From the NCBI RefSeq assembly GCF_000949385.2, contig NZ_JYKO02000001.1, forward strand, positions 372,001 through 436,000: a stretch of 64,000 nucleotides of DNA, read 5' to 3'. Below the pieces are notes generated by a model that saw only the letters and a list, made by a program, of their open reading frames with translations, had not been told where the DNA came from and made no database searches. This stretch comes from Pseudomonas sp. LFM046. GTDB lineage: Bacteria > Pseudomonadota > Gammaproteobacteria > Pseudomonadales > Pseudomonadaceae. The first letter of the stretch is position 1, and every line of letters starts with the position of its first letter. The translations under genes were made by a program, and so were the position numbers. Below are positions 52,188-62,447 of this stretch, one piece after another.

Positions 52188-53435
52188 ATGGCCACTGCAG
52201 TGCCCCTGAACGAGGTCGCCGGCCCCAGCCTCAAGCAGCGCCTCGCCCGAGCCGAGCGGATGAACCGCCTGAAGTCCCAGGCGCTGATCCTGCCGCTGCT
52301 GATTTTCCTTCTGCTGACCTTCCTGGTACCCATCGCCGCGCTGCTCTACAAGAGCGTGAACAACCCGGAAGTGGTTGGCTCCATGCCGCGCACCGTCGAC
52401 GCCATTTCCAGCTGGGACGGCAAGGCGCTGCCCGCTGAACCGGTCTACAAGGCCCTGGCCGAAGACCTCGCCGCCGCGCGCAAGAACCAGACCATTGGTG
52501 ACCTGTCCAAGCGCCTCAACATGGAACTGGCCGGCTATCGCAGCCTGATGGCCAAGACCGCCCGCGCCCTGCCGTTCAAGACCGAGCCGGCCTCCTACAA
52601 GGACGCCCTGGAAAGCCTGGACGAGCGCTGGGGTGACCCGGCTTACTGGCAGGCGATCCGCCGCAACGCAAGCCACCTGACCCCCTATTACCTGCTGGCC
52701 GCCCTCGACCATCGCATCGACGACCTGGGCGAGCTGGCGCCGGCGACCCCGGACCAGGCCATCTACCTGGACATCTTTGCCCGTACCTTCTGGATGGGCG
52801 CGATCATCACCGTGATCTGCCTGCTCCTGGCCTATCCGCTGGCCTACCTGTTGGCCAACCTGCCAACCCGCCAGAGCAACCTGCTGATGATCCTGGTGCT
52901 GCTGCCGTTCTGGACGTCCATCCTGGTGCGAGTGGCGGCGTGGATCGTGCTGTTGCAGTCGGGCGGCCTGATCAACGGCGCGCTGATCAAGCTGGGCCTG
53001 ATCGATCAGCCGCTGCAATTGGTGTTCAACCGCACCGGCGTCTACATCGCGATGGTGCACATCATGCTGCCGTTCATGATCCTGCCGATCTACAGCGTGA
53101 TGAAGGGCATCTCCCCCAGCTACATGCGGGCGGCGATCTCCCTCGGCTGCCACCCCTTTGCCAGTTTCTGGAAGGTGTACTTCCCGCAGACCGTGGCCGG
53201 TGTCGGCGCCGGGTGCCTGCTGGTTTTCATCCTGTCCATCGGCTACTACATCACCCCGGCACTGCTGGGCAGCCCGAACGACCAGATGGTCAGCTACTTC
53301 GTCGCCTTCTTCACCAACACCACCATCAACTGGGGCATGGCCACGGCCCTGGGCGGCATGCTGCTGTTCGCCACCCTGGTGCTCTACGTGGTCTACACCT
53401 GGCTGGTCGGCGCCGGCCGCCTGCGACTGGGCTGA
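52188..53435 (+). CDS. agtC: ABC transporter permease AgtC (PotB-like, long first loop)
   Basis: This 415-residue permease is longer than usual: after the first membrane helix (about 34-55) comes a roughly 140-residue periplasmic insert (about 58-195) before the remaining helices. The ATPase-contact EAA loop region (MRAAISLGCHPFASFWKVYF) is in the second half. It pairs with AgtD to form the channel and starts 13 bases before that gene. Confidence 0.88.
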   Translation: MATAVPLNEVAGPSLKQRLARAERMNRLKSQALILPLLIFLLLTFLVPIAALLYKSVNNPEVVGSMPRTVDAISSWDGKALPAEPVYKALAEDLAAARKNQTIGDLSKRLNMELAGYRSLMAKTARALPFKTEPASYKDALESLDERWGDPAYWQAIRRNASHLTPYYLLAALDHRIDDLGELAPATPDQAIYLDIFARTFWMGAIITVICLLLAYPLAYLLANLPTRQSNLLMILVLLPFWTSILVRVAAWIVLLQSGGLINGALIKLGLIDQPLQLVFNRTGVYIAMVHIMLPFMILPIYSVMKGISPSYMRAAISLGCHPFASFWKVYFPQTVAGVGAGCLLVFILSIGYYITPALLGSPNDQMVSYFVAFFTNTTINWGMATALGGMLLFATLVLYVVYTWLVGAGRLRLG

Positions 53436-53448
53436 GGAGAACAAGAAA

Positions 53449-54276
53449 ATGCTGAGTCCCTACATGTCCCCCGTCGAGCGCGTGTGGTACTACACCCTGC
53501 GCGTCCTCTGCGGCCTGGTGTTGCTGTTCCTGATCCTGCCGGTGCTGGTGATCGTGCCGCTGTCGTTCAACTCCGGCACCTTCCTGGTCTACCCGCTGCA
53601 GGGCTTCTCGCTGCGCTGGTACGCCGACTTCTTCAACTCGGCGGAGTGGATGCGCTCGCTGACCAACAGCATGATCGTCGCCCCGGCCGCCACCGTGCTG
53701 GCGATGGTCTTCGGCACCCTGGCGTCCATCGGCCTGACCCGTGGCGAGTTCCGCGGCAAGGCGCTGGTGATGAGCCTGCTGATCTCGCCGATGGTGGTGC
53801 CAGTGGTGATCATCGGTGTTGCCGCCTACCTGTTCTTTGCGCCGCTGGGGCTTGGCAACAGCTACATCTCGCTGATCCTGGTCCATGCGGTGCTGGGTGT
53901 GCCCTTCGTGATCATCACGGTGTCGGCCACCCTGCAGGGCTTCAATTACAACCTGGTGCGCGCCGCAGCCAGCCTGGGTGCGCCGCCGCTGACCGCCTTC
54001 TTCAAGGTGACCCTGCCGCTGATCGCGCCGGGGGTGATTTCGGGAGCGCTGTTCGCTTTTGCCACCTCCTTCGACGAAGTGGTGGTGACCCTGTTCCTCG
54101 CCGGTCCCGAGCAGGCCACCCTGCCGCGCCAGATGTTCAGCGGCATCCGCGAGAACCTGAGTCCCACCATCGCGGCAGCGGCAACCCTGCTGATCGGCTT
54201 CTCCATCGCACTGCTGCTGGTGCTGGAATGGCTGCGGGGCCGCAGCGAGCGCCTGCGCACCTCGACGCCGGAATAA
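53449..54276 (+). CDS. agtD: ABC transporter permease AgtD (PotC-like)
   Basis: This is a 275-residue membrane protein with six hydrophobic segments and the EAA-type loop ([20 protein letters not shown]). I chose the ATG at 53449 ([18 protein letters not shown]) because GAGGAGAACAAGAAA precedes it; the open frame extends further upstream only as antisense-like sequence inside agtC. It is the last agt gene and is followed by a strong terminator. Confidence 0.9.
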   Translation: MLSPYMSPVERVWYYTLRVLCGLVLLFLILPVLVIVPLSFNSGTFLVYPLQGFSLRWYADFFNSAEWMRSLTNSMIVAPAATVLAMVFGTLASIGLTRGEFRGKALVMSLLISPMVVPVVIIGVAAYLFFAPLGLGNSYISLILVHAVLGVPFVIITVSATLQGFNYNLVRAAASLGAPPLTAFFKVTLPLIAPGVISGALFAFATSFDEVVVTLFLAGPEQATLPRQMFSGIRENLSPTIAAAATLLIGFSIALLLVLEWLRGRSERLRTSTPE

Positions 54277-54292
54277 CACTCTCCACCTTTCC

Positions 54293-54325
54293 GCCCGCCC
54301 GCTCCCCGTGCGGGCGGGCTTTTTT
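54293..54325 (+). terminator. agt operon terminator
   Basis: GCCCGCCCGC and GCGGGCGGGC pair around a seven-base loop and are followed by six T's, 17 bases after the agtD stop. Confidence 0.92.
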
Positions 54326-54415
54326 CGCCTCCCGCCTCAGTCATCGGTCGAATCCCCGCGCGCCATCCATCCCGGCTACAATTCGCGCCACCGTGATTCT
54401 GCCCTGAGGTCAGCC

Positions 54416-55084
54416 ATGCAGCCTTTCGCCATCGCACCGTCGATCCTTTCCGCCGATTTCGCCCGCCTGGGTGAAGAAGTGGAGAACGTTCTCGCCGCCG
54501 GCGCCGATATCGTTCACTTCGACGTGATGGACAACCACTACGTGCCCAACCTGACCATCGGCCCAATGGTCTGCTCGGCCCTGCGCAAGTACGGCATCAC
54601 CGCCCCCATCGACGCGCACCTGATGGTCAAGCCGGTGGACCGCATCATTGGCGACTTCATCGAGGCTGGCGCCACCTACATCACCTTCCACCCGGAAGCC
54701 TCCGAGCACATCGACCGTTCCCTGCAACTGATCCGCGACGGTGGCGCCAAGGCCGGTCTGGTGTTCAACCCGGCCACTCCGCTGGACGTGCTGAAGTACG
54801 TGATGGACAAGGTCGACATGATCCTCCTGATGAGCGTCAACCCTGGCTTCGGCGGGCAGAAGTTCATCCCCGGCACCCTCGACAAGCTGCGCGAAGCCCG
54901 TGCCCTGATCGACGCTTCCGGCCGTGAGATCCGCCTGGAAATCGACGGTGGCGTGAACGTGAAGAACATCCGCGAGATCGCCGCGGCGGGCGCCGATACC
55001 TTCGTCGCCGGCTCGGCCATCTTCAACGCACCGGACTACGCCGAAGTCATTGCCGCCATGCGCGCCGAGCTGGCCCAGGTCTGA
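54416..55084 (+). CDS. rpe: ribulose-phosphate 3-epimerase
   Basis: This 222-residue TIM-barrel enzyme interconverts ribulose-5-P and xylulose-5-P in the pentose-phosphate pathway. It starts [19 protein letters not shown], with metal-site segments [17 protein letters not shown] and a C-terminal DGGVN phosphate loop. The ATG at 54416 gives the family N-terminus. It ends one base before gph. Confidence 0.97.
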   Translation: MQPFAIAPSILSADFARLGEEVENVLAAGADIVHFDVMDNHYVPNLTIGPMVCSALRKYGITAPIDAHLMVKPVDRIIGDFIEAGATYITFHPEASEHIDRSLQLIRDGGAKAGLVFNPATPLDVLKYVMDKVDMILLMSVNPGFGGQKFIPGTLDKLREARALIDASGREIRLEIDGGVNVKNIREIAAAGADTFVAGSAIFNAPDYAEVIAAMRAELAQV

Positions 55085-55085
55085 C

Positions 55086-55925
55086 ATGGGCGTGCTGCAG
55101 CAGCTGTTCGAAGGGCGTCTGCCACGCCTGGTGATGTTCGACCTGGATGGCACTCTGGTGGATTCGGTGCCCGACCTGGCGGCCGCGATCGACCGCATGC
55201 TGATCGCCCTGGGCCGCCCGGCGGCCGGGGTTGAGCGTGTTCGCGAGTGGGTCGGCAATGGGGCACGGGTCCTGGTGCGCCGGGCCCTGGCCGGCGACAT
55301 CGATCATGCCTCGGTCCACGAGGTGGATGCCGAGCGGGGCCTGGAGCTGTTCATGGAGGCCTATGCCGAGAGTCATGCGCTCACCACGGTCTACCCGGGC
55401 GTGGCGGAAACCCTCAAGTGGCTGCAGAAGATGGGAGTGGAACTGGCGCTCATCACCAACAAGCCGGAGCGCTTCGTTGCCCCGCTGCTGGACGAGATGA
55501 AACTGGGCCGCTACTTCCCGCTGATCATTGGTGGCGACACCTTGCCGCAGCAGAAACCCGATCCCGCAGCGCTGCTCCACGTGATGCACATGACTGGGGT
55601 CAGTCGGAGCGATGCGCTATTCGTGGGTGACTCGCGCAACGATGTGCTGGCCGCCAAGGCCGCCGGGGTGAAATGCGTGGCCTTGAGCTACGGCTACAAC
55701 CACGGCCGGCCCATCGCCGAAGAGGAACCCGCCCTGGTGGTGGACGACCTGCGGGAGCTGTTACCCGGCGGTTGCGCGGCTCACGGCGCTGCGCTAATGT
55801 CGCCGGACTCCTCCGACAATCCGCCTCAACGAGACAGAAACGTGGTGGTTCCCTGCAAGCATTGGCTCGAACGAGCCGGAATGACGATCATCAAGGCCGT
55901 CGCGCGTTGGCGCTGGCGCGCCTGA
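55086..55925 (+). CDS. gph: phosphoglycolate phosphatase (HAD superfamily)
   Basis: This 279-residue HAD phosphatase has the nucleophile motif [12 protein letters not shown], Lys-containing motif III and [13 protein letters not shown]. It removes 2-phosphoglycolate formed during DNA repair and carbon metabolism. The ATG at 55086 lies directly after the rpe stop. Its last about 45 residues (after about 235) are outside the HAD fold and end in RWRWRA; this tail coincides in frame with a Trp-rich leader peptide preceding trpE, so the gene end doubles as the trp control region. Confidence 0.93.
   Translation: MGVLQQLFEGRLPRLVMFDLDGTLVDSVPDLAAAIDRMLIALGRPAAGVERVREWVGNGARVLVRRALAGDIDHASVHEVDAERGLELFMEAYAESHALTTVYPGVAETLKWLQKMGVELALITNKPERFVAPLLDEMKLGRYFPLIIGGDTLPQQKPDPAALLHVMHMTGVSRSDALFVGDSRNDVLAAKAAGVKCVALSYGYNHGRPIAEEEPALVVDDLRELLPGGCAAHGAALMSPDSSDNPPQRDRNVVVPCKHWLERAGMTIIKAVARWRWRA
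55881..55925 (+). CDS. candidate trp leader peptide ([14 protein letters not shown])
   Basis: A 14-residue frame starting at ATG 55881 contains two Trp codons in three (55908 and 55914) and is in the same frame as the end of gph. trpE and trpGDC of P. putida are known to be controlled by transcription attenuation, which needs such a peptide. Whether it is translated separately from gph is not visible. Confidence 0.45.
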   Translation: MTIIKAVARWRWRA

Positions 55926-55999
55926 ATTCATTCTGGCCGGATGCCCCGGCGCGCTTGCACACCGACGTCTTCATCTCAAGGAGCCCCCAAGGGGCTTCC
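55916..55999 (+). promoter_or_regulatory. trpE attenuator-like leader
   Basis: GCGCGCC (55916-55922, over the second Trp codon) can pair with GGCGCGC (55948-55954). A later hairpin pairs GGAGCCCC (55980-55987) with GGGGCTTCC (55991-55999, one bulge) just before trpE. Only two T's follow, so it is not a classic intrinsic terminator. Confidence 0.45.
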
Positions 56000-56016
56000 C
56001 GCCCACGAGGCTGATC

Positions 56017-57504
56017 ATGACCCGCGAAGAATTCCTGCGTTTGGCCGCTGAAGGCTACAACCGCATTCCGCTTGCGTTCGAAACCCTGGCGGATTTCGAC
56101 ACCCCCCTGTCCCTTTACCTGAAGCTCGCCGACACCCCGTACTCCTACCTGCTGGAGTCTGTGCAGGGCGGCGAGAAGTGGGGCCGCTACTCCATCATCG
56201 GCCTGCAGAGCCGCACTGTACTGCGGGCCCATGGCCCGAAGGTCAGCGTCAGTGTCGATGACGTCGAAGTGGAAGCCCACGACTGCGAAGACCCGTTGGC
56301 CTTCGTCGAGGAATTCAAGGAGCGCTATCAGGTGGCGCCCATCGCCGGCCTGCCGCGCTTCAATGGCGGCCTGGTGGGCTACTTCGGCTATGACTGCGTG
56401 CGCTATGTGGAAAAGCGCCTGGCCAACTGCCCGAACCCTGATCCGCTGGGTACTCCCGATATCCTGCTGATGGTTTCGGACGCGGTGATCGTCTTCGACA
56501 ACCTGGCCGGCAAGCTGCACGCCATCGTCCTGGTGGACCCAAGCCAGCCCGACGCCTTCGAGCGGGGCCAGGCGCGCCTGGTCGAACTGCGCCAGAAGCT
56601 GCGCCAGCCGGTGGTGCCGCGCCTCGGTGTCGACCCGAGCCTTCCGGTGGAAATGGAGACGGAATTCCGCTCCAGCTTCACCCGCGAGGACTACGAGCAG
56701 GCGGTGCGGGACATCAAGGAATACATCCTGGCCGGCGACTGCATGCAGGTGGTGATTTCCCAGCGCATGTCGATCCCCTTCAAGGCTGCGCCCATCGATC
56801 TCTACCGCGCCCTGCGCTGCTTCAACCCCACCCCCTACATGTACTTCTTCAACTTTGGCGACTTCCACGTGGTGGGCAGCTCGCCGGAAGTGCTGGTGCG
56901 TGTCGAGGACGGCCTGGTCACCGTGCGTCCCATCGCCGGCACCCGCCCGCGCGGCGCCACCGAGGAAGCGGACCGTGCCCTGGAAGAGGACTTGCTGTCC
57001 GACGCCAAGGAGCTGGCCGAGCACCTGATGCTGATCGACCTGGGCCGCAACGACGTCGGCCGCGTCTCCAGCACCGGTTCGGTCAAGGTCACCGAGAAGA
57101 TGGTGATCGAGCGCTATTCCAACGTGATGCACATTGTTTCCAACGTCACCGGCCAATTGAAGGAAGGTGTCTCCGCCATGGCGGCGCTGCGTGCCATCTT
57201 GCCGGCTGGCACCCTCTCCGGCGCGCCGAAGATCCGTGCCATGGAAATCATCGACCAGCTCGAACCGGTCAAGCGCGGCGTCTACGGCGGCGCCGTAGGC
57301 TATCTGGCCTGGAACGGCAACATGGACACCGCCATCGCGATTCGCACGGCGGTCATCAAGGACGGCGAACTGCACGTACAGGCTGGCGCCGGCATCGTCG
57401 CGGACTCGGTTCCGGCACTGGAATGGGAAGAGACGCTGAACAAGCGCCGCGCCATGTTCCGTGCCGTGGCCCTTGCCGAACAGCCCGCCAAGACCGACGC
57501 CTGA
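56017..57504 (+). CDS. trpE: anthranilate synthase component I
   Basis: The 495-residue chorismate-using subunit makes anthranilate with ammonia from TrpG. The N-terminal domain carries the Trp feedback motif LLESVQGG (near residue 46), and the C-terminal catalytic domain has [15 protein letters not shown] and the active-site [12 protein letters not shown]. It follows the leader after 91 bases and is only ten bases from trpG, unlike P. aeruginosa, where pyocin genes separate the two. Confidence 0.98.
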   Translation: MTREEFLRLAAEGYNRIPLAFETLADFDTPLSLYLKLADTPYSYLLESVQGGEKWGRYSIIGLQSRTVLRAHGPKVSVSVDDVEVEAHDCEDPLAFVEEFKERYQVAPIAGLPRFNGGLVGYFGYDCVRYVEKRLANCPNPDPLGTPDILLMVSDAVIVFDNLAGKLHAIVLVDPSQPDAFERGQARLVELRQKLRQPVVPRLGVDPSLPVEMETEFRSSFTREDYEQAVRDIKEYILAGDCMQVVISQRMSIPFKAAPIDLYRALRCFNPTPYMYFFNFGDFHVVGSSPEVLVRVEDGLVTVRPIAGTRPRGATEEADRALEEDLLSDAKELAEHLMLIDLGRNDVGRVSSTGSVKVTEKMVIERYSNVMHIVSNVTGQLKEGVSAMAALRAILPAGTLSGAPKIRAMEIIDQLEPVKRGVYGGAVGYLAWNGNMDTAIAIRTAVIKDGELHVQAGAGIVADSVPALEWEETLNKRRAMFRAVALAEQPAKTDA

Positions 57505-57514
57505 GGATTGCTCC

Positions 57515-58108
57515 ATGCTGCTGATGATCGACAACTACGACTCCTTTACCTACAACGTGGTGCAGTACCTGGGCGAGCTGGGCGCGGACGTCCACGTGAT
57601 CCGTAACGACGAACTCTCCGTCGCCGAGATCGAGGCGCTGAACCCGGAACGCATCGTGGTCTCCCCCGGCCCCTGCACTCCCAACGAAGCGGGCGTGTCC
57701 CTGGACGTGATCCGCCATTTCGCCGGCAAGCTGCCGATCCTCGGTGTCTGCCTTGGCCACCAGAGCATCGGCCAGGCCTTTGGTGGCGACGTGGTACGCG
57801 CGCGCCAGGCCATGCACGGCAAGACCAGCCCGGTGTTCCACAAGGACCAGGGCGTGTTCGAAGGCCTGAACCACCCGCTCACCGTCACCCGCTACCACTC
57901 CCTGGTGGTGAAGCTGGAAACCCTGCCCGACGAACTGGAAGTCACTGCCTGGACCCAGCATGCCGACGGCTCGATGGACGAGATCATGGGCCTGCGCCAC
58001 AAGACGCTGAACATCGAGGGTGTGCAGTTCCACCCGGAATCCATCCTTACCGAACAGGGCCATGAACTTCTGGCCAACTTCCTCAAGCAGACCGGCGGAG
58101 TGCGCTGA
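57515..58108 (+). CDS. trpG: anthranilate synthase component II (glutamine amidotransferase)
   Basis: This 197-residue class-I glutamine amidotransferase supplies ammonia to TrpE. Catalytic Cys79 lies in [13 protein letters not shown], and the His-Glu pair in VQFHPESI. It starts at ATG 57515 ([14 protein letters not shown]), ten bases after trpE, and its stop overlaps the trpD start by one base, so trpE-trpGDC reads as one transcription unit here. Confidence 0.98.
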   Translation: MLLMIDNYDSFTYNVVQYLGELGADVHVIRNDELSVAEIEALNPERIVVSPGPCTPNEAGVSLDVIRHFAGKLPILGVCLGHQSIGQAFGGDVVRARQAMHGKTSPVFHKDQGVFEGLNHPLTVTRYHSLVVKLETLPDELEVTAWTQHADGSMDEIMGLRHKTLNIEGVQFHPESILTEQGHELLANFLKQTGGVR

Positions 58109-59157
58109 TGGACATCAAGGAAGCCCTGAACCGGGTGGTCAACCAACTGGACCTGACCACCGAAGAGATGCAGAACGTCATGCGTCTGATCATGACCGGC
58201 CAGTGCACGGATGCGCAGATCGGCGCCTTCCTCATGGGCATGCGCATGAAGAGCGAGACCATCGAGGAGATCGTCGGTGCCGTCTCGGTCATGCGCGAGC
58301 TGGCTACCCGTGTGGAGCTCTCCAGCCTCAATCACGTCGTCGATGTGGTCGGCACCGGGGGCGACGGCGCCAATATTTTCAACGTCTCCTCGGCGGCCAG
58401 CTTTGTGGTCGCGGCAGCGGGCGGCAAGGTGGCCAAGCACGGCAACCGCGCGGTATCCGGCAAGACCGGCAGCGCCGACGTGCTCGAAGCCGCCGGCATC
58501 TACCTCGACCTCAAGCCGGACCAGGTGGCCCGCTGCATCGAAAGCATCGGCGTCGGCTTCATGTTCGCCCAGGTCCATCACAAGGCGATGAAGTACGCGG
58601 CTAGCCCGCGCCGTGAGCTTGGCCTGCGCACCCTGTTCAACATGCTCGGCCCGCTGACCAACCCGGCCGGCGTGCAGCACCAGGTGGTCGGCGTGTTCAG
58701 CCAGGCCCTGTGCCGTCCGCTGGCCGAGGTGCTCAAGCGCCTGGGCAGCAAGCACATCCTCGTGGTGCATTCCCGCGACGGCCTGGACGAGCTGAGCCTC
58801 GCCGCTCCGACCCTGATCGCCGAACTCAAGGACGGCGAGGTGACCGAGTATCAGATCCAGCCCGAGGACTTCGGCATCAAGAGCCAGAGCCTGATCGGCC
58901 TCACCGTCGGCAGCCCTCAGGAGTCCCTGGAACTGATCCGCGACGCTCTCGGCAAGCGCAAGACCGAAAACGGCCAGAAGGCCGCCGACATGATCGTGCT
59001 GAATGCTGGTGCCGCCTTGTACGCGGCCGATCTGGCGTCCAGCCTGAAGGAGGGTGTGCGCCTGGCCCAGGATGCCCTGCACACTGGCCTGGCCGGGGAG
59101 AAGCTGGACGAGCTGGCCTCTTTTACCGCGGTGTTCCGAGTGGAGAATGAAGCGTGA
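58108..59157 (+). CDS. trpD: anthranilate phosphoribosyltransferase
   Basis: This 349-residue enzyme joins anthranilate and PRPP. The PRPP-binding loop [16 protein letters not shown] and the [17 protein letters not shown] anthranilate/PRPP site are present. Its start codon overlaps the trpG stop, and its end overlaps trpC by four bases, so the three are translationally coupled. Confidence 0.98.
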   Translation: MDIKEALNRVVNQLDLTTEEMQNVMRLIMTGQCTDAQIGAFLMGMRMKSETIEEIVGAVSVMRELATRVELSSLNHVVDVVGTGGDGANIFNVSSAASFVVAAAGGKVAKHGNRAVSGKTGSADVLEAAGIYLDLKPDQVARCIESIGVGFMFAQVHHKAMKYAASPRRELGLRTLFNMLGPLTNPAGVQHQVVGVFSQALCRPLAEVLKRLGSKHILVVHSRDGLDELSLAAPTLIAELKDGEVTEYQIQPEDFGIKSQSLIGLTVGSPQESLELIRDALGKRKTENGQKAADMIVLNAGAALYAADLASSLKEGVRLAQDALHTGLAGEKLDELASFTAVFRVENEA

Positions 59158-59990
59158 GCATCCCAACCGTTCTTGAGAAGATCCTGGCGCGCAAAGCCGA
59201 GGAAGTGGCCGAGCGCCGAGCGCGGGTTTCCCTGGCCGAGGTGGAGGCCATGGCCCGCGCCGCCGATGTCCCGCGCGGTTTCGCCCGGGCACTGCTGGAG
59301 CGCGCCGCTCGTCACGAGCCGGCCGTGATCGCCGAGGTGAAGAAGGCCTCGCCGAGCAAGGGCGTGCTGCGTGAGAACTTCGTGCCGGCACAGATCGCGC
59401 GCAGCTATGAGGCGGGTGGTGCGGCCTGCCTGTCGGTGCTGACCGACGTCGACTTCTTCCAGGGCGCCGATGCCTACCTGGAGGAAGCCCGTGCCGCCTG
59501 CTCGCTGCCGGTGATCCGCAAGGACTTCATGATCGACCCCTACCAGGTGGTCGAAGCCCGTGCCATTGGCGCCGACTGCATCCTGCTGATCGTCTCCGCC
59601 CTCGAAGACGGCCACATGAAGGAACTGGCGGCTGCGGCAAAGGATGTCGGCCTCGACGTGCTGGTGGAAGTGCATGACAGCGCGGAGCTGGACCGTGCGC
59701 TGAACTGCCTGGATACCCCGCTGGTGGGCATCAATAACCGCAACCTGCACACCTTCGAGGTGAGCCTGGAAACCACCCTCGACCTGCTGCCGCGCATCCC
59801 GCGCGATCGTCTGGTGGTGACCGAAAGCGGCATCCTCAACCGAGCCGATGTGGAGCTGATGGAAGTCAGCGGCGTCTACGCCTTCCTCGTGGGCGAAGCC
59901 TTCATGCGCGCCGAAGAGCCGGGTACCGAATTGGGCCGCCTGTTCTTCCCCGAGCGCAATCGCGTGGTGGCCGGCATCGATCCGGACTGA
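59154..59990 (+). CDS. trpC: indole-3-glycerol phosphate synthase
   Basis: This 278-residue TIM-barrel enzyme closes the indole ring. The catalytic lysine/glutamate set is visible in [18 protein letters not shown] and VTESGI. The start is GTG, in a GTGA overlap with trpD. It ends 19 bases before a bidirectional terminator shared with convergent vfr. Confidence 0.98.
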   Translation: MSIPTVLEKILARKAEEVAERRARVSLAEVEAMARAADVPRGFARALLERAARHEPAVIAEVKKASPSKGVLRENFVPAQIARSYEAGGAACLSVLTDVDFFQGADAYLEEARAACSLPVIRKDFMIDPYQVVEARAIGADCILLIVSALEDGHMKELAAAAKDVGLDVLVEVHDSAELDRALNCLDTPLVGINNRNLHTFEVSLETTLDLLPRIPRDRLVVTESGILNRADVELMEVSGVYAFLVGEAFMRAEEPGTELGRLFFPERNRVVAGIDPD

Positions 59991-60009
59991 TCCGGGACTT
60001 CGCGGACAC

Positions 60010-60037
60010 AAAAAAGCCGGCTTGCGCCGGCTTTTTT
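60010..60037. terminator. bidirectional terminator between trpC and vfr
   Basis: AAAAAAGCCGGC-TTGC-GCCGGCTTTTTT is symmetric, so it ends both the trp operon and vfr transcripts. Confidence 0.95.
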
Positions 60038-60048
60038 CATCTGGGGCT

Positions 60049-60693
60049 TCAGCGAGTGCCGAAGACCACCATCGTCTTGCCCTTCACATGCACCAGGCCC
60101 TGTTCTTCCAGGCTCTTCAGTACGCGGCCAACCATCTCTCGGGAGCAGCCGACAATGCGGCCAATTTCCTGACGGGTGATCTTGATCTGCATGCCGTCCG
60201 GGTGGGTCATGGCGTCGGGTTGCTTGCACAGGTCCAGCAGGGTGCGTGCGACGCGACCGGTGACGTCGAGGAAGGCCAGGTCGCCCACTTTGCGAGTGGT
60301 GTTGCGCAGGCGGTCGGCCATCTGGCTGCCCAGCGCGTAGAGAATTTCCGGGTCCTGCTGGGTCAGCTCGCGGAACTTGGCGTAGCTCAGTTCCGCCACT
60401 TCGCACTCGGTCTTTGCGCGGACCCAGGCGCTGCGTTCCTTCTCGGCACCTTCCTTCTCGAACAAGCCCATCTCGCCGAAGAAGTCGCCGGCATTGAGGT
60501 AGGCAATGATCATTTCGCGGCCATCGTCATCCTCGATCAGGATGGTGACGGAGCCCTTGATGATGAAGAAAAGGGTCTCGCAACGATCGCCCGCATAGAT
60601 GATGGTGCTCTTGGCCGTGTAACGGCGGCGGTGGCAATGCGCGAGGAGTTTGTCCAGGCTTTTTATTTTAGGTGTAAGGGTAATTGCGACCAT
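60049..60693 (-). CDS. vfr: cAMP receptor protein Vfr
   Basis: This 214-residue Crp-family regulator has the length of P. aeruginosa Vfr. It has a cyclic-nucleotide-binding beta-roll (about 20-120, [11 protein letters not shown] phosphate-binding cassette), a dimer helix and a C-terminal helix-turn-helix ([20 protein letters not shown]). Position next to trpC is conserved. The 224-base gap to the divergent OsmC gene should contain its promoter; I found only a half CRP-like site (TGTGA near 60812). Confidence 0.97.
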   Translation of the reverse strand: MVAITLTPKIKSLDKLLAHCHRRRYTAKSTIIYAGDRCETLFFIIKGSVTILIEDDDGREMIIAYLNAGDFFGEMGLFEKEGAEKERSAWVRAKTECEVAELSYAKFRELTQQDPEILYALGSQMADRLRNTTRKVGDLAFLDVTGRVARTLLDLCKQPDAMTHPDGMQIKITRQEIGRIVGCSREMVGRVLKSLEEQGLVHVKGKTMVVFGTR

Positions 60694-60917
60694 GCCCGAG
60701 TCCCGAAAAAGAAGGTAAGCCTTTGTACAGCAGGCAAATTTCTAATAGTTGTCTGGCCAAGTGTGCCAGTAATCCGGCGCCAGCTTAACAGACGACCCTG
60801 ATTCGACAATGTGATTTTGCGACGCACCTATCACCTGCCTGGGAAGTATTTGGGGTCCGGCATGGAAAAAGCGCTGTGATAAGCTACCGCACCTTTTTCC
60901 GAGCGGAGTTCCAGGCG

Positions 60918-61343
60918 ATGAAAGCACGCATCCAATGGGCGGGCGAAGCCCTGTTCCTTGGCGAATCCGGCAGTGGTCATGCGGTGGTGATGGATGGTCC
61001 GCCCGAGGCCGGCGGTCGTAATCTGGGCGTGCGCCCGATGGAAATGTTGCTGCTCGGTCTTGGTGGTTGCACCAACTTCGACGTGGTGAGCATCCTGAAG
61101 AAATCCCGACAGCCGGTGGAAAGCTGTGAGGCCTTCCTCGTCGCCGAGCGTGCCGACGAGGACCCCAAGGTCTTCACCAAGATCCACGTGCATTTCGTGG
61201 TCAAGGGCCGTGGCCTCAAGGAATCCCAGGTCAAGCGTGCGGTGGAACTGTCCGCGGAGAAGTACTGCTCGGCCTCCATCATGCTCGGTCGTGCCGGTGT
61301 CGAGATCACCCACGATTACGAAATCGTCGAACTGGGTGCCTGA
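60918..61343 (+). CDS. OsmC/Ohr family protein (YhfA-like)
   Basis: The 141-residue OsmC-fold protein has two conserved cysteines, in LLGLGGCTNFDVVSILKK and YCSASIMLG, the redox pair that reduces organic hydroperoxides in characterised relatives. The short YhfA branch has no proven substrate. The ATG at 60918 (MKARIQWAGEALF) follows GGCG weakly. It is divergent from vfr and upstream of speD, as in P. aeruginosa. Confidence 0.9.
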   Translation: MKARIQWAGEALFLGESGSGHAVVMDGPPEAGGRNLGVRPMEMLLLGLGGCTNFDVVSILKKSRQPVESCEAFLVAERADEDPKVFTKIHVHFVVKGRGLKESQVKRAVELSAEKYCSASIMLGRAGVEITHDYEIVELGA

Positions 61344-61361
61344 GCCCGGTTTCCGATGGCT

Positions 61362-61592
61362 GGCCGGATGAAGACATCCGGCCATCATAATTGCGCGGCA
61401 GACTCTGGCAGACGGCGCCCGTCGTCTGCATAATTCGCCCCCTTCCAGATTCCGGGGTATCGGGCCCCGAACCTACGACCACAATCGCCAACGCGAAGAG
61501 GTGTAAACCGTCCTACGCAGAAGTGTCGTGCGCTTCTGACGGGCATGCTCAACCACGCGGCAGAGCCGCATATGCACAGAGAGCTCTCAACG
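61362..61592 (+). other. structured upstream region of speD
   Basis: GGCCGGATG/CATCCGGCC (61362-61370, 61375-61383) forms a 9-base hairpin just after the OsmC gene, and GCAGACG/CGTCTGC forms another near 61400-61421. CATAAT occurs right after each. No gene is seen; the region should contain the OsmC 3' end and the speD promoter and leader. Confidence 0.4.
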
Positions 61593-62387
61593 GTGAAAAG
61601 CAAACTCAAGCTCCACGGGTTCAACAACCTGACAAAGACCTTGAGCTTCAACATTTATGACATCTGCTACGCGGAGACCCCCGAGGATCAGCAGGCCTAC
61701 GTCCAGTACATCGACGAAGAGTACGACGCCGAGCGCCTGACCCAGATTCTCACCGACGTGGTGGACATCATTGGTGCCAACATCCTCAACATCGCCCGCC
61801 AGGACTACGATCCCCAAGGCGCGAGCGTGACCATCCTGATCTCCGAGCAACCGGTGACCCCCACCGACAGCCAGATCGAGGAATCCCCGGGCCCGCTGCC
61901 GGAAACCATCCTGGCGCACCTCGACAAGAGCCACATCACCGTTCACACCTATCCGGAAATTCACCCGGTGTCGGGCATCGCCACCTTCCGCGTGGACATC
62001 GACGTTTCGACCTGCGGCGTGATTTCTCCGTTGAAGGCGCTCAACTACCTGATCCACCAGTTCGACTCGGACATCGTCACCGTGGACTACCGCGTGCGCG
62101 GCTTCACCCGTGACGTGGAGGGCAGGAAGCACTTCATCGACCACGAGATCAACTCGATCCAGAACTACCTCTCCGATGACACCCAGGACGCCTACCAGAT
62201 GACGGACGTCAACGTGTATCAGGAGAACATGTTCCACACCAAGATGCTGCTCAAGGAGTTCGAACTGGACAACTACCTGTTCGGCGATGCGACTCGCAAT
62301 CTGACCGCCGAGCAGCGCAAGGAAGTCGAGGCGCGCGTGCGCCACGAAATGCTGGAGATTTTCTACGCGCGGAATGTGCCTAACTAA
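61593..62387 (+). CDS. speD: S-adenosylmethionine decarboxylase proenzyme
   Basis: This 264-residue (class 1A, E. coli-type) enzyme supplies the aminopropyl donor for spermidine. The pyruvoyl-forming cleavage site is [12 protein letters not shown], with Ser113 becoming the pyruvoyl group. GTG at 61593 gives the usual length and N-terminus ([14 protein letters not shown]); an ATG at 61545 or 61572 would add residues. It is followed by a strong terminator. Confidence 0.95.
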   Translation: MKSKLKLHGFNNLTKTLSFNIYDICYAETPEDQQAYVQYIDEEYDAERLTQILTDVVDIIGANILNIARQDYDPQGASVTILISEQPVTPTDSQIEESPGPLPETILAHLDKSHITVHTYPEIHPVSGIATFRVDIDVSTCGVISPLKALNYLIHQFDSDIVTVDYRVRGFTRDVEGRKHFIDHEINSIQNYLSDDTQDAYQMTDVNVYQENMFHTKMLLKEFELDNYLFGDATRNLTAEQRKEVEARVRHEMLEIFYARNVPN

Positions 62388-62410
62388 GGCGGCTCTGCAC
62401 GGGAAACAAG

Positions 62411-62435
62411 AAGGGCGCCTTATGGCGCCCTTTTT
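62411..62435. terminator. terminator after speD (shared with coq7)
   Basis: AAGGGCGCC-TTAT-GGCGCCC is followed by TTTTT on the plus strand. Convergent coq7 ends 13 bases beyond it, so it may serve both. Confidence 0.9.
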
Positions 62436-62447
62436 CATGCTCGGGAT

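Noticed and set aside
55980-55999. Classic intrinsic terminator as the trp attenuator
   Set aside because: The stem is present but only two T's follow, so it is reported as attenuator-like only.
60694-60917. Vfr autoregulatory CRP site
   Set aside because: Only a TGTGA half-site near 60812; no matching TCACA at the right spacing.
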